Notes: generated from the letters alone by a model not told the origin. A stretch of DNA of 36,118 bases from Phycisphaerae bacterium (GCA_030432255.1 JAUIHS010000034.1:1-36118); one strand, 5' to 3'; positions 22,910 through 30,653 are shown, counted from the stretch's first letter. Translations and numbers: made by a program.

Positions 22910-23689
22910 ATGACGACCCCCGTCCCCGTCAATGCGACCGCGTCTCCTCAGACGCACTTCCTGGCCCGAGGCGAGTCCCCGAGCCGCCCCATCGACCCCA
23001 GCACCGCTGGTGGGAAGGCTGCGGACGATCATGCGGCCCCATTTGTCCGACGCGACACTTTCACGCCAGTGCAGCGCACGGCGGAGGCTCGCGATGCGCG
23101 ACTGGAAGGGGACACGCCACGGTCTGCCTCTCTCCGATCCCGGGAGGGAGAGGGTGAGCGATCTGACTCCACGCTCACCCCTGATTCCACGAAGGACGTC
23201 GATTCCTCGGCCGCCGAGGTGAGTGGTCGAGGGATTGACGCTCCCGGGAACGAAGCCGCTCCCACCCCACCTCCACCACCAGTCGCACCCGCGCAGAGCG
23301 TCGCCGCCCTGGTTGATGTCGGCTCGCCGCGAATGGACACCGCTGATGCTCTCCGGTTCGAAGAATCTGCGTCGTCAACGAGCGTGAGCTTCGATGGAGC
23401 CACGATCGTCGAATACGACGCCGGAGGCGTGCACACGTACAACGCGTTCCATTTCCCGACCAGCCGGGTCGAGCCCCCGGCGATCCCGGAGAACCGGCCC
23501 TCGCGCCCGGATGCGGATCCTCCAGGGGACGAGGCAGCCGACGAGGCCGCGGCGAACGGTGTGACCGACGTTGCATCAAAGGACGTCGAGGCCGCCGAGT
23601 TCATCGAAGGGGACCCGGATCGGCCGCTGGCTCCCGAGGAGGGATCGACGCGCGAACGGGTCAATCGCGGATTTTCTGCCACGGCCTGA
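22910..23689 (+). CDS. Hypothetical disordered, Cys-free protein
   Basis: The 259-residue product starts at ATG 22910 with GGGAGGG 8-14 nt upstream. It is rich in Pro, Ala, Asp, Glu and Ser and has no Cys, no signal peptide and no membrane helix. It includes a poly-Pro run (PTPPPPPVAPAQ, ~121-132). The only segment that looks folded is ~150-205 (ALRFEESASSTSVSFDGATI, VEYDAGGVHTYNAFHFPTS). I do not recognise a family. The codon usage fits the GC-rich neighbours, supporting a real gene. It is convergent with galE (20 bp apart). The inverted repeat at 22860-22878 may regulate it. A role in binding other proteins is only a guess. Confidence 0.6.
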   Translation: MTTPVPVNATASPQTHFLARGESPSRPIDPSTAGGKAADDHAAPFVRRDTFTPVQRTAEARDARLEGDTPRSASLRSREGEGERSDSTLTPDSTKDVDSSAAEVSGRGIDAPGNEAAPTPPPPPVAPAQSVAALVDVGSPRMDTADALRFEESASSTSVSFDGATIVEYDAGGVHTYNAFHFPTSRVEPPAIPENRPSRPDADPPGDEAADEAAANGVTDVASKDVEAAEFIEGDPDRPLAPEEGSTRERVNRGFSATA

Positions 23690-23709
23690 GCCTTGGCGAA
23701 CCGAGACTC

Positions 23710-24759
23710 TCACCCTTCTGTGGAGGCGTATCCTTCGGGATGCGCCTTCATCCATTCCCATGCGGTTCGGATGATCTCGTCGATGCTGTCGACCTCGACC
23801 GACCAGCCCAGTTCCTTCCGAATGAGACTTGGATCGCAGTAGAGGTTGGCGGGATCGCCCAGTGCCCGCTGCCCCTCGGTGACGGGGAAGTCAGACCCGG
23901 TGACTCGGCGGGTGGCGTCAATCAGTTCGCGAATCGAATAGCCTCGTCCGATGCCCAGGTTGTAGGCGCGTTTCTCACTCGGCTGGAGTGAATTCAGAAC
24001 CGCAACGTGTGCGTCGACGAGATCATCGACATGGATGTAATCGCGAACACAGGTACCGTCAGGCGTGGGGTAGTCCGTGCCGAATATCGTGACGCCCTCG
24101 CGCCGCCCGAGAGCAGCCTCGACGATGATGGGGATGATGCGGATGTGCGGCGACCGGTCTTCTCCGAGCAGGCCGTCACGGTCGCACCCCGCGACGTTGA
24201 AATAGCGCAGAACCGCGTAGCCGAAGTCCGGTCGATCCGAGTCCCGGTTGCGCTGATCCGCGTAGTCCTCAAGCATGTGCTCGACTGCAAGCTTGGAATG
24301 GCCGTAGGGATTGATGGGTGAACGGTGGGGGAAGTCCTCGCGAATCGGGATGAGGTCGTCGGGGACTTCGCCGTAGGTTGCACACGTCGATGAGAAGACG
24401 AAGCGGGAGATGTCCGCAACGTCGCATGCTTCGATCATGGCGAGGGCAGAGGCTGTGTTGTTGCGATAGTACATCAGGGGATTGAAGACGCTCTCCCTGA
24501 GATTCGCGAAAGCCGCGAAGTGCATCACGGCTTCGACATCATTCTCCCTCAGGACCCGGACCATGCCGTCCCTGTCGGCGATGTCCATCTCCTGCCACGT
24601 CAGCCGATCGCTACCCGGCACCGTTCGAAGTGCCTCGATGGCGCCGAGGACTCCGGTGGAGAGGTTGTCCACGATCACGACGTCGTGGCCGTCTGCGAGG
24701 AGACGCTTCGCGGCGTGAGATCCGATGTACCCGGCGCCGCCGGTGACCATGATGCGCAT
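23710..24759 (-). CDS. galE: UDP-glucose 4-epimerase
   Basis: The 349-residue product is an extended SDR enzyme that interconverts UDP-glucose and UDP-galactose for surface polysaccharides. It has GGAGYIGS (7-14, NAD binding), VVIVDNLSTG, AVMHFAAFANLRESV, FSSTCATYGEVP, PINPYGHSKLAVEHML (catalytic YxxxK near 150), VLRYFNVAGCD, GTDYPTPDGTCVRDYIHVDDL and YNLGIGRGYSI. Start: ATG 24759, set by GGAGGAA 8-9 nt upstream. The open frame continues far upstream through the divergent promoter region and is not coding there. A TACAAT box (24792-24797, minus) is a likely -10 element with a leader of about 25 nt. Confidence 0.95.
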   Translation of the reverse strand: MRIMVTGGAGYIGSHAAKRLLADGHDVVIVDNLSTGVLGAIEALRTVPGSDRLTWQEMDIADRDGMVRVLRENDVEAVMHFAAFANLRESVFNPLMYYRNNTASALAMIEACDVADISRFVFSSTCATYGEVPDDLIPIREDFPHRSPINPYGHSKLAVEHMLEDYADQRNRDSDRPDFGYAVLRYFNVAGCDRDGLLGEDRSPHIRIIPIIVEAALGRREGVTIFGTDYPTPDGTCVRDYIHVDDLVDAHVAVLNSLQPSEKRAYNLGIGRGYSIRELIDATRRVTGSDFPVTEGQRALGDPANLYCDPSLIRKELGWSVEVDSIDEIIRTAWEWMKAHPEGYASTEG

Positions 24760-24791
24760 CGTGTGTTTCCTCCGAGGGTGGTTCAGGCGCG

Positions 24792-24837
24792 ATTGTAGCG
24801 GCGCCGCCGCGACAGCCGGTGGATTGCCCGGTACCTT
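24792..24837. promoter_or_regulatory. Divergent promoters between galE and the DUF368 gene
   Basis: Minus strand TACAAT (24797-24792) is the -10 box for galE. Plus strand TACCTT (24832-24837), in the context CCCGGTACCTT, is the candidate -10 for the DUF368 gene. Neither has a convincing -35 box. Confidence 0.4.
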
Positions 24838-24861
24838 ACGCCGACCCCAGTGGAGGCGCGG

Positions 24862-25905
24862 ATGAACGAAGCAGGTGAACAGTCGCATGACCAGGTTGAG
24901 GTGGGCGGAGTTGGTCCCGGGATCATGGCTCGCGCGGTGGCAGGCGGGGTCCTGATGGGACTGGCGAATCTGGTTCCGGGCATCTCGGGCGGGACCATGC
25001 TGCTCGCCGCGGGAATCTACCCGCGATTCATCCGTGCAGTCGCTGATGTCACCACGCTTCGGTTTCGCATGTCGTCGATCGTCACGCTGGGATGCGTAGC
25101 GGTCGCCGCGGGCCTCGCAATTCTGCTGCTCGCGGGGATGGTCCGGGACCTGGTGGTCGATCACCGCTGGATCATGTACTCGCTCTTCATAGGCCTGACG
25201 CTGGGGGGCGTACCGCTGGTGTGGAAAATGGCGCGGCCGGCGACGGCGGGGGTCTGGATCTCGGCGGCGGTCGCGTTCGCTTTGATGGCGGTCATGGCCT
25301 TTGCAGGTGCGGGTGCATCTGGTGACGAATCGAACATTGTGATGTCGTTCGCGGCGGGGCTTGCGGGCGCCAGCGCCATGATTCTTCCGGGGATCAGCGG
25401 TGGCTACCTGTTACTGCTGCTCGGGCAGTACACCGCCATCCTCAGCACGATCGATCGCCTGAAGGAAGCACTGAAGGCGACCGATGTGAGCGGGATCATG
25501 GCGGAGATGGATGTCGTCATTCCGCTGGGGCTGGGCGTGGTGGTTGGTGTGGCCGGGATCAGCAACCTGCTCAAGTGGATGCTTGATCGTCATCAGAAGG
25601 TGACACTGGGATTTCTGCTCGGGCTTCTCTTCGGCTCCGTCGTCGGGCTGTGGCCGTTCCAGGAGCCAGTCGAACCGGCCTTGGGTGACGTCATCAAGGG
25701 AGAGGTTGTCTCCGCCGAGACGATTGCCGAGATCGAACGGGAAGACTGGGCACTCGCGTACTTCAGACCGACCGGCGTTCAGATCGCGGCGTCGCTCGGC
25801 CTGATCGGTGCTGGGTTGGTCACGACATTGCTGATCGCACACCTCGGTGGCTCGCGCGAGGAGGAGAGCGCAGCGCCACCCGGAAGTTCGGTCCGCGGAG
25901 GCTGA
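24862..25905 (+). CDS. DUF368 membrane protein, probable undecaprenyl-phosphate translocase
   Basis: The 347-residue product has about eight membrane helices and the paired, repeated motifs NLVPGISGGTMLL (~36-48) and ILPGISGGYLLLLLG (~178-192), the DUF368 signature. Members of DUF368 (PopT) have been shown to recycle undecaprenyl phosphate across the cytoplasmic membrane for cell-wall and surface polymer synthesis; assignment here is by family. Start: ATG 24862, with GGAGG 5 nt upstream; a GTG at 24850 overlaps that site and is rejected. The last 127 bases, encoding the final membrane helix and tail, overlap the convergent zinc-ribbon gene. Confidence 0.85.
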   Translation: MNEAGEQSHDQVEVGGVGPGIMARAVAGGVLMGLANLVPGISGGTMLLAAGIYPRFIRAVADVTTLRFRMSSIVTLGCVAVAAGLAILLLAGMVRDLVVDHRWIMYSLFIGLTLGGVPLVWKMARPATAGVWISAAVAFALMAVMAFAGAGASGDESNIVMSFAAGLAGASAMILPGISGGYLLLLLGQYTAILSTIDRLKEALKATDVSGIMAEMDVVIPLGLGVVVGVAGISNLLKWMLDRHQKVTLGFLLGLLFGSVVGLWPFQEPVEPALGDVIKGEVVSAETIAEIEREDWALAYFRPTGVQIAASLGLIGAGLVTTLLIAHLGGSREEESAAPPGSSVRGG

Positions 25906-26231
25906 ACGTAACCGCACTCGGGACAGCGTCGGTGTGTGAGTCCGGTGAGGTCGTAGCCGCAGCGGCGACATCCCTCGCGCTGGGGCAGCGGACCCGAGAG
26001 TGCGAAAATGAGTCCGACCAGCAGGATCAGCCCCGCATAGGGCCAGATGGCCACGTAGATCCACGCGGGCATCATGCCGGGCCCCGGTGAGACGATCAGG
26101 TCGAGGAAGACCCGGTGCAGAATGAGCACGAGGCCGACACCGGCGGCAAGAATGGCAAACGCAGGCCAGCGACGCCGGAACTTACTGGTTCCAAACCAGA
26201 TGAGCAGGGCATAGAGAACAAAGAGGATCAC
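25779..26231 (-). CDS. Small membrane protein with C-terminal zinc ribbon
   Basis: A ~150-residue protein with three hydrophobic helices (ILFVLYALLIWFG, PAFAILAAGVGLVLILHRVFL, WIYVAIWPYAGLILLVGLIFAL). They are followed by C-R-R-C-G-Y-D-L-T-G...C-P-E-C-G-Y, a zinc ribbon of the type very common in planctomycete membrane proteins; function unknown. I favour GTG 26231 (GGAGA about 10 nt upstream). GTG 26261 would add ten residues (MSCCPGDETR) but is only 3 nt from a TAGAGT box (26265-26270). It lies just downstream of the DUF444 gene on the same strand and could be cotranscribed. The C-terminal ~42 codons overlap the DUF368 gene on the other strand, so the tail after the ribbon may be non-essential. 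Confidence 0.65.
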   Translation of the reverse strand: MILFVLYALLIWFGTSKFRRRWPAFAILAAGVGLVLILHRVFLDLIVSPGPGMMPAWIYVAIWPYAGLILLVGLIFALSGPLPQREGCRRCGYDLTGLTHRRCPECGYVQPPRTELPGGAALSSSREPPRCAISNVVTNPAPIRPSDAAI

Positions 26232-26289
26232 GCGCGTTTCATCTCCGGGGCAGCAGGACACTGGACTCTACCCCGGGGCATACGCGTTT

Positions 26290-27393
26290 TCAGCGCCCGG
26301 CGCCGAAGAAGGTGCGAAGTGACTCAAAGATGTCGTCACGCCCATTGATGCGGCTGGTGACGAGCGGGGAATCGCTTTCCGCATTGGCGCTCTGACTGGC
26401 CGGGAACGCATCGTGCAGCACGTTGATGAAGTTGCCTGAACCGTAGGCGCTGGCGACCTGGCAATACCCGAACATGTTCGACCAGCGAAGCAGGTGTTCA
26501 TCGAGCAGGCTGCAGCACTTGCGGTTGTCAGCTTCGCTGGAGTTGTCGCCATCGGAGAAGTGGAAGAGATAGATGTTCCATTCGCTCGGGTTGTAGTTCT
26601 CCTCGATGAGTTGCCGCGCGCAGTCATACGCGGAGGAGATGCGGGTGCCGCCATCCTCACGAATTGAGAAGAACGTGGCCTTGTCGACTTCCCCTGCGGT
26701 GACGTCATGGACGATGTAGCGGCTTTCGATGCCCTCGTAGTTCCGCCGAAGCCATGTATCGATCCAGAAGGCCTCGAGTCGAACGAGTTCCTTCTGCTGA
26801 TTGCCCATGGAACCGGAGACATCCATCATGTACACGATGACCGCGTTGTCCTGCGGTTTGCGAACTTCATTCCAGCTGCGGTAGCGCATATCGCGCTTGA
26901 TGGGGATGACGATGGGGTTGTCGGGGTCATAGGTGCCCAGCATGAGCTGCCGCTTGAGCGCTTCGCGATAGGTGCGCTTGTAGTGGCGCAGGGACGCCGG
27001 GCCCTCGCGTCGGATGCCGGTGTACTTGTCCTTGACGGAGGTGATGCGCGACTGGCCCCGGGGTTGAATTCGCGGCAGTTCGAGTTCCTCTCCGAGAATG
27101 TCAGCCAGTTCTTCGAGCGTGACATCGACCTCGAGCACGTGCTGGCCCTGGCCTTCGCCACCGGTGTTGGAGCCGCTCCCCTCGCCCTCTCCTTCACCCA
27201 TGCCGACGCCGCTGGAGTTGTCTCCGTAACGGAACGTGGGGGTGTCGATGTCGTGGATCGGGATCGAGACGAAGCGATCGCCTTCCTTGCCGATCATGTC
27301 ATGACGCTGCAAGAACTTCTTCAGATCCTTGCGGATGCGTCCCTTGACGATCTGCCGAAAGCGCTGGTGATCCTGTTCGATTTTTGAAACCAC
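26290..27393 (-). CDS. DUF444 (YeaH/YhbH) family protein with von Willebrand A-like domain
   Basis: The 367-residue product matches the DUF444 family. Its N-terminus SKIEQDHQRFRQIVKGRIRKDLKKFL is typical. An acidic/Gly linker (~60-85, GEGEGEGSGSN) follows, then DVSGSMGNQQKELVRLEAFWIDTWLR with the MIDAS-like DxSxS motif, TRISSAYD and YLFHFSDGDN. I start at GTG 27393 because GGAGGTG lies 8 nt upstream (minus 27408-27402); the ATG at 27450 would precede that site. Family members usually sit with PrkA kinase and SpoVR in a stress or sporulation operon; neither is here. TAGAAT (27449-27454, minus) is a good -10 box. The gene is divergent from the ATP synthase operon. Confidence 0.85.
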   Translation of the reverse strand: MVSKIEQDHQRFRQIVKGRIRKDLKKFLQRHDMIGKEGDRFVSIPIHDIDTPTFRYGDNSSGVGMGEGEGEGSGSNTGGEGQGQHVLEVDVTLEELADILGEELELPRIQPRGQSRITSVKDKYTGIRREGPASLRHYKRTYREALKRQLMLGTYDPDNPIVIPIKRDMRYRSWNEVRKPQDNAVIVYMMDVSGSMGNQQKELVRLEAFWIDTWLRRNYEGIESRYIVHDVTAGEVDKATFFSIREDGGTRISSAYDCARQLIEENYNPSEWNIYLFHFSDGDNSSEADNRKCCSLLDEHLLRWSNMFGYCQVASAYGSGNFINVLHDAFPASQSANAESDSPLVTSRINGRDDIFESLRTFFGAGR

Positions 27394-27448
27394 GGGTGCC
27401 GCACCTCCGTGTGCCGGGAGTCGTCGTGGCGCGCCTCGTTCCTGGACC

Positions 27449-27454
27449 ATTCTA
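27449..27454 (-). promoter_or_regulatory. -10 box for the DUF444 gene
   Basis: TAGAAT on the minus strand, with predicted transcription start near 27442 and a leader of about 49 nt before GTG 27393. No clear -35 box. Confidence 0.4.
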
Positions 27455-27493
27455 GGCGGACCGCCGCAGGCGGGAGTTCCGGCTGTCGGTGGT

Positions 27494-27522
27494 TTGTCAG
27501 GCGTGCGGGCCGTCTCTACACT
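27494..27522 (+). promoter_or_regulatory. Sigma-70 type promoter of the ATP synthase operon
   Basis: TTGTCA (27494-27499) and TACACT (27517-27522) are separated by exactly 17 bp, near-identical in layout to the promoter at 5669-5697. The start site is expected near 27529, giving a leader of about 40 nt. Confidence 0.7.
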
Positions 27523-27567
27523 ATCGGCTCAACGCCGGGGTCACTGTTCCCCGAGACAGGAACGACC

Positions 27568-27957
27568 TTGCGACGCGAGATCAGCGAACGGGATGAAGAG
27601 GCGACGCGGAACCTCTGGCGCATCAGCGGCATGGGGATGGAGTTGGCACTTGCGATCGGTGTTATGGCGCTGATCGGATATGGCTTGGACGCCTGGCTCG
27701 GCACCAGCCCGACGCTGACGATCATCGGCCTTGTGGTCGGAGCCCTCGCTGGCGGTTACAACTTTGTGAGAACGGCGCTGCAGTTGAACCGGGCGGCCCA
27801 GGCTTCCTACCGGAATCGGCGTCGTGAGCCGGTATCAGATGATAAGCCGCGGATGGCGGAGCCGCGTCCCTGGACGGCGGATGTCACCCCGGATGACGAA
27901 GAAGAGGAGTGGGAGTCCGACGACTTCCGAGAGCCGGATGACTTCGACAAGTACTGA
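27568..27957 (+). CDS. atpZ: AtpZ/AtpI-family F1F0-ATPase assembly protein
   Basis: A 129-residue protein with two membrane helices (LALAIGVMALIGYGLDAWL and TLTIIGLVVGALAGGYNFV) separated by a short polar turn, which is the ATPase_gene1 (AtpZ) pattern. The acidic C-tail (DDEEEEWESDDFREPDDFDKY) is unusual. It is first in the ATP synthase operon, where AtpZ supports assembly or Mg/Ca handling. The only sensible start after the promoter is TTG 27568 (AGGAA about 6 nt upstream). Frames beginning further upstream precede the promoter and are excluded. The next gene overlaps by 20 nt. Confidence 0.75.
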   Translation: MRREISERDEEATRNLWRISGMGMELALAIGVMALIGYGLDAWLGTSPTLTIIGLVVGALAGGYNFVRTALQLNRAAQASYRNRRREPVSDDKPRMAEPRPWTADVTPDDEEEEWESDDFREPDDFDKY

Positions 27958-28402
27958 GCAGACAAAGGCATCGGCCGATGCGCCGGCAGCGGCGGCGGCC
28001 GAGGTGTCCCTCCCCACGGTGCAGATGCTGACGGCGATCGCCGCCGCAGGACTGATCATCGGCGGCGTGGCGTACGGCCTGGTCTCGGTGATCCGCCCGG
28101 ACGGCAAGCCGGCCGCGGTGACCGGGTCGGCGTTGAGCGTGGGGGCGCTTTGGCTGGTGCTGCTCGGGGTGGCGCCGTGGAAGCGACGGTCTCTGGCACA
28201 GTGGCCTTTTTCCATTCTATTCGGGAGTGTGGTCTCTCTGGCGCTGGTGCTGATCGGCCTGATCCTGCTATACTCCTCGACCCCGCTGGACGGGGTCACT
28301 CTAGCACTCTCCATCGCCGCAACGTGGTTCGGAGGGTTCTTCGCGGAAGTCATGGTCTACGGACGCTATGTGAAGGCCTTCGACGGGATCGGTACCGGAT
28401 GA
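27938..28402 (+). CDS. atpI: AtpI-like ATP synthase subunit I
   Basis: A 154-residue protein with four membrane helices (LTAIAAAGLIIGGVAYGL, ALSVGALWLVLLGVA, FSILFGSVVSLALVLIGLILLY, LALSIAATWFGGFFAEVMVYG) after a soluble Ala-rich N-terminus. Size, topology and position between atpZ and atpB fit AtpI, which assists c-ring assembly. Sequence similarity to AtpI is weak by eye, so the name rests on context. The start ATG 27938 overlaps the end of atpZ by 20 nt in another frame, implying translational coupling. Confidence 0.6.
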   Translation: MTSTSTEQTKASADAPAAAAAEVSLPTVQMLTAIAAAGLIIGGVAYGLVSVIRPDGKPAAVTGSALSVGALWLVLLGVAPWKRRSLAQWPFSILFGSVVSLALVLIGLILLYSSTPLDGVTLALSIAATWFGGFFAEVMVYGRYVKAFDGIGTG

Positions 28403-28457
28403 GGCGGTGAATTTCGGAGTGACGGGAATCGTTGTCCTGAGACAGGATCGAGCAGGA

Positions 28458-29414
28458 ATGACAGGTATGCAGAGCTTGCTGGAACTCGCCGCAGGAGATG
28501 GCCCCAACCCCCTTGGTCACGTGCTGGACAAGGAGGTCTTCGGCGGCATCTGGATGCACGCGATCACGATGGTGATCGGTGCGGCTCTGTGCGTTGCGAC
28601 GCTCATGATCGCGGCGAAGGCTATCCAGACGGGGCCGGAATCGGACGGCAACGATCGGTATCTGACGAAGGGTCGTATCGGTCAGCTGATCGAAGTGGTT
28701 GTCCTTTACCTCATGGACAACGTGATCCGGCCGCAACTCGGACATTCGGCAAACAAGTTTGCCCCGTACCTCCTCACGCTCTTCTTCTTCATCCTGTTCA
28801 ACAACCTGCTCGGCCTGATCCCGCTGCTGGATCTCCAGCACCTCATCGGCGGCTTCCTCCTCGACGACTCGCACTTTGCGATCGTGGGTGGTACCGCAAC
28901 GGGCAACATTGCAGTGACGTTCGCCCTGGCGATCATCGCCTTCTTCGTCATCCAGATCGCGGGCATCCGTTCCGCGGGTGTGGGAGGCTGGCTCAAGCAC
29001 CTGACGGCCGGTGCTCCGTGGTACATCTGGCCCATCATGATCCCCGTGGAGATCATGGGTACGTTCATCAAGCCCGCTGCGCTGGCCATTCGTCTGTTTG
29101 CGAACATGACGGCTGGTCACGTGCTGCTGGCTGTGCTCATCGGCTTCACCGGCATGTTCCTGGTGGGCGCGGACGGCGGGCTGAACCTGTTGGTCGGTGG
29201 ACCGGTGACGATCATCGCTGTGCTCGGCGCGGTGGCGATCATGTTCCTCGAACTCTTCGTCGCCTTCCTGCAGGCGTTCATCTTCATGTTCCTCACGACG
29301 CTCTTCATTGCTCAGATGATGCATCACGAGCATGACGACCATCATGAGGGCGAGGAGTACGACATCGATCATCCCATGAAGGATGACAAGGCCGTGCCCG
29401 TGAGCGCGGTCTGA
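28458..29414 (+). CDS. atpB: ATP synthase F0 subunit a
   Basis: A protein of ~318 residues with the subunit a core: NKFAPYLLTLFFFILFNNLLGLIP, WIWP-like helix region and PAALAIRLFANMTAGHVLLAVL, the last containing the essential Arg that faces the c-ring. Helices at the C-terminal end (ITIIAVLGAVAIMFLELFVAFLQAFIFMFLTTLFI) carry the conserved polar residues of the proton half-channels. The C-tail is His-rich (MMHHEHDDHHEG). The start is uncertain: ATG 28458 and ATG 28467 are both downstream of AGGA-type sites, and GTG 28407 would start right after the previous gene. I chose 28458. Confidence 0.9.
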   Translation: MTGMQSLLELAAGDGPNPLGHVLDKEVFGGIWMHAITMVIGAALCVATLMIAAKAIQTGPESDGNDRYLTKGRIGQLIEVVVLYLMDNVIRPQLGHSANKFAPYLLTLFFFILFNNLLGLIPLLDLQHLIGGFLLDDSHFAIVGGTATGNIAVTFALAIIAFFVIQIAGIRSAGVGGWLKHLTAGAPWYIWPIMIPVEIMGTFIKPAALAIRLFANMTAGHVLLAVLIGFTGMFLVGADGGLNLLVGGPVTIIAVLGAVAIMFLELFVAFLQAFIFMFLTTLFIAQMMHHEHDDHHEGEEYDIDHPMKDDKAVPVSAV

Positions 29415-29480
29415 GACAAGTTGGACAAGTGTTCTCGCGTGCCTCGAAGGGGCCCGCGACGGTTTTCTTAGCGAACGACT

Positions 29481-29497
29481 GGCGTCAGCGAGACGCC
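29481..29497 (+). promoter_or_regulatory. Hairpin just upstream of atpE ribosome site
   Basis: GGCGTC (29481-29486) pairs with GACGCC (29492-29497) over AGCGA. It sits 15 nt before GGAG (29513-29516) and could protect the atpE mRNA 5' end or mark a processing site. No T tract follows. Confidence 0.4.
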
Positions 29498-29525
29498 GCG
29501 AGAGACAAGTTTGGAGTCAAGACTC

Positions 29526-29870
29526 ATGAACAAGAAGGTTTTCGCGTACGGCGCTGCTGCCGCTCTTCTCGGCGTCATCGCCGCTGACACCGTCCTCGGC
29601 CAGGGCAACGCTGGCGCTGCCGCCCTCGGTTTCGATGGCGAGATCGCGTCCGCCGGTAAGGCCATTGGTGGCGGTCTCGCCGCTGGTCTCGCCGTGCTCG
29701 GCGGTGGTCCCGGCATCGGTCGCGTCGGTGGTTCCGCCGTCGAGGCGATGGCTCGCCAGCCCGAGATGGCCGGTTCCATCGGCACCAACATGCTGATCGC
29801 GGCGGCCCTCATCGAGGGTGCCACGCTCTTCGCGGTTGTCGTCGGCTTCCTCGGCGTCTTCCTCGGCTGA
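29526..29870 (+). CDS. atpE: ATP synthase F0 subunit c
   Basis: A 114-residue subunit c. ATG 29526 is supported by GGAG 9 nt upstream. An N-terminal ~26-residue signal-like stretch (MNKKVFAYGAAAALLGVIAADTVLG) precedes the usual two-helix hairpin. Helix 1 is Gly-rich (GKAIGGGLAAGLAVLGGGPGIGR), the loop is RVGGSAVEAMARQPE, and helix 2 carries the ion-binding Glu (NMLIAAALIEGATLFAVVVGF). The residues beside the Glu (E-G-A-T, and no Gln in helix 1) fit proton rather than sodium binding, by family rules. Length exceeds the ~75-85 residues of many c subunits because of the leader. The gene is flanked by hairpins on both sides. Confidence 0.95.
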   Translation: MNKKVFAYGAAAALLGVIAADTVLGQGNAGAAALGFDGEIASAGKAIGGGLAAGLAVLGGGPGIGRVGGSAVEAMARQPEMAGSIGTNMLIAAALIEGATLFAVVVGFLGVFLG

Positions 29871-29888
29871 GTTCGAGTGAACGAATCA

Positions 29889-29968
29889 CCCTCGCGCCTC
29901 GGCGCGAGGGCGGGTGCGTGCTTCTGCGCGCATCGGCCCTCGCGCCGAGCCCACCCATGAGCGGGTGG
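29889..29968 (+). promoter_or_regulatory. Intercistronic hairpin cluster between atpE and atpF
   Basis: CCCTCGCGCC (29889-29898) is followed after TC by its complement GGCGCGAGGG (29901-29910). The same CCCTCGCGCC occurs again at 29937-29946, so the middle strand can pair with either copy. A third stem CCACCC/GGGTGG (29951-29956, 29963-29968) follows. No T tract is present, so it is not a simple terminator. Such structures after atpE are a known way to stabilise or differentially express the multi-copy c subunit. Confidence 0.6.
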
Positions 29969-29999
29969 CGGCACATTCCCTGAGATGTGAGGTTTGGAT

Positions 30000-30653
30000 A
30001 TGAAGCATCCGAAATTCCTCGTCCTGATCCTGGTGGCGCTCGCGGCGTTTGCGCTTCCACAGGTCGGCTTTGCCGCCGATGATCACGGACACGACGGTGA
30101 CACACATGCGGCCGCAGACGGTCACACCGGTGGCGACCACCAGGCGCACCCGCTTGACCCGGAGATGATCAACTTCTTCGTTGCGCTGATCGTGTTCGGT
30201 GCCGCGTTCGGCATCCTTGCCTGGAAGGCATGGCCCGCGATCGTGAAGGGCCTCGATGACCGTGACAACAAGATCCGTGAAGAGATCTACTCGGCTGAGC
30301 AGGCTCGTCAGCGTGCGAATGATGCTCTGCAGGAGTACGAGAAGTCGCTCGCCGAGGCGCGAGCCGAGGCCGCTGCGATGATCGAGCAGACCAAGGCGGA
30401 GCAGTCGCGCATGGCTGCCGAGTATCGCCAGGAAGCCGAGGCTCAGCGTGCCCAGATGCTCGAGTCGGCGCGCAGTTCGATTGAGGCGGCCAAGCGTGCG
30501 GCGTTGAACGAGATCTACGCTGAGACGGCGATGCTGGCAACGGATGTTGCGAGCAAGATCCTCGGCCGGGAGATCAACCCCGAAGACCAGAAGCACCTCG
30601 TCCAGGAGACGCTCTCCGAGGTGTCGAGCCAGTACGCCGGGACGTCCAACTGA
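30000..30653 (+). CDS. atpF: ATP synthase F0 subunit b
   Basis: A 217-residue b subunit. ATG 30000 is supported by TGAGG 7 nt upstream. Unusually it starts with a signal peptide (MKHPKFLVLILVALAAFALP, cleavage after GFA) and a His/Asp-rich segment (DDHGHDGDTHAAADGHTGGDHQAH, ~28-51). Then comes the membrane helix (MINFFVALIVFGAAFGILAW) and the long alpha-helical stalk (~85-195, heptad-like EQARQRANDALQEYEKSLAEA). The C-terminus (LATDVASKILGREINPEDQKHLVQETL) matches the delta-binding end. It forms the peripheral stalk with delta. Confidence 0.9.
   Translation: MKHPKFLVLILVALAAFALPQVGFAADDHGHDGDTHAAADGHTGGDHQAHPLDPEMINFFVALIVFGAAFGILAWKAWPAIVKGLDDRDNKIREEIYSAEQARQRANDALQEYEKSLAEARAEAAAMIEQTKAEQSRMAAEYRQEAEAQRAQMLESARSSIEAAKRAALNEIYAETAMLATDVASKILGREINPEDQKHLVQETLSEVSSQYAGTSN

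Noticed and set aside
23740..23991. Small plus-strand frame opposite galE that begins MRLHPFPCG.
   Set aside because: It lies wholly antisense to a well-defined enzyme and shows no ribosome site.
29526..29870. Sodium-specific c subunit.
   Set aside because: Helix 1 lacks the Gln and helix 2 lacks the Ser after Glu that define the sodium motif; the pattern fits protons.
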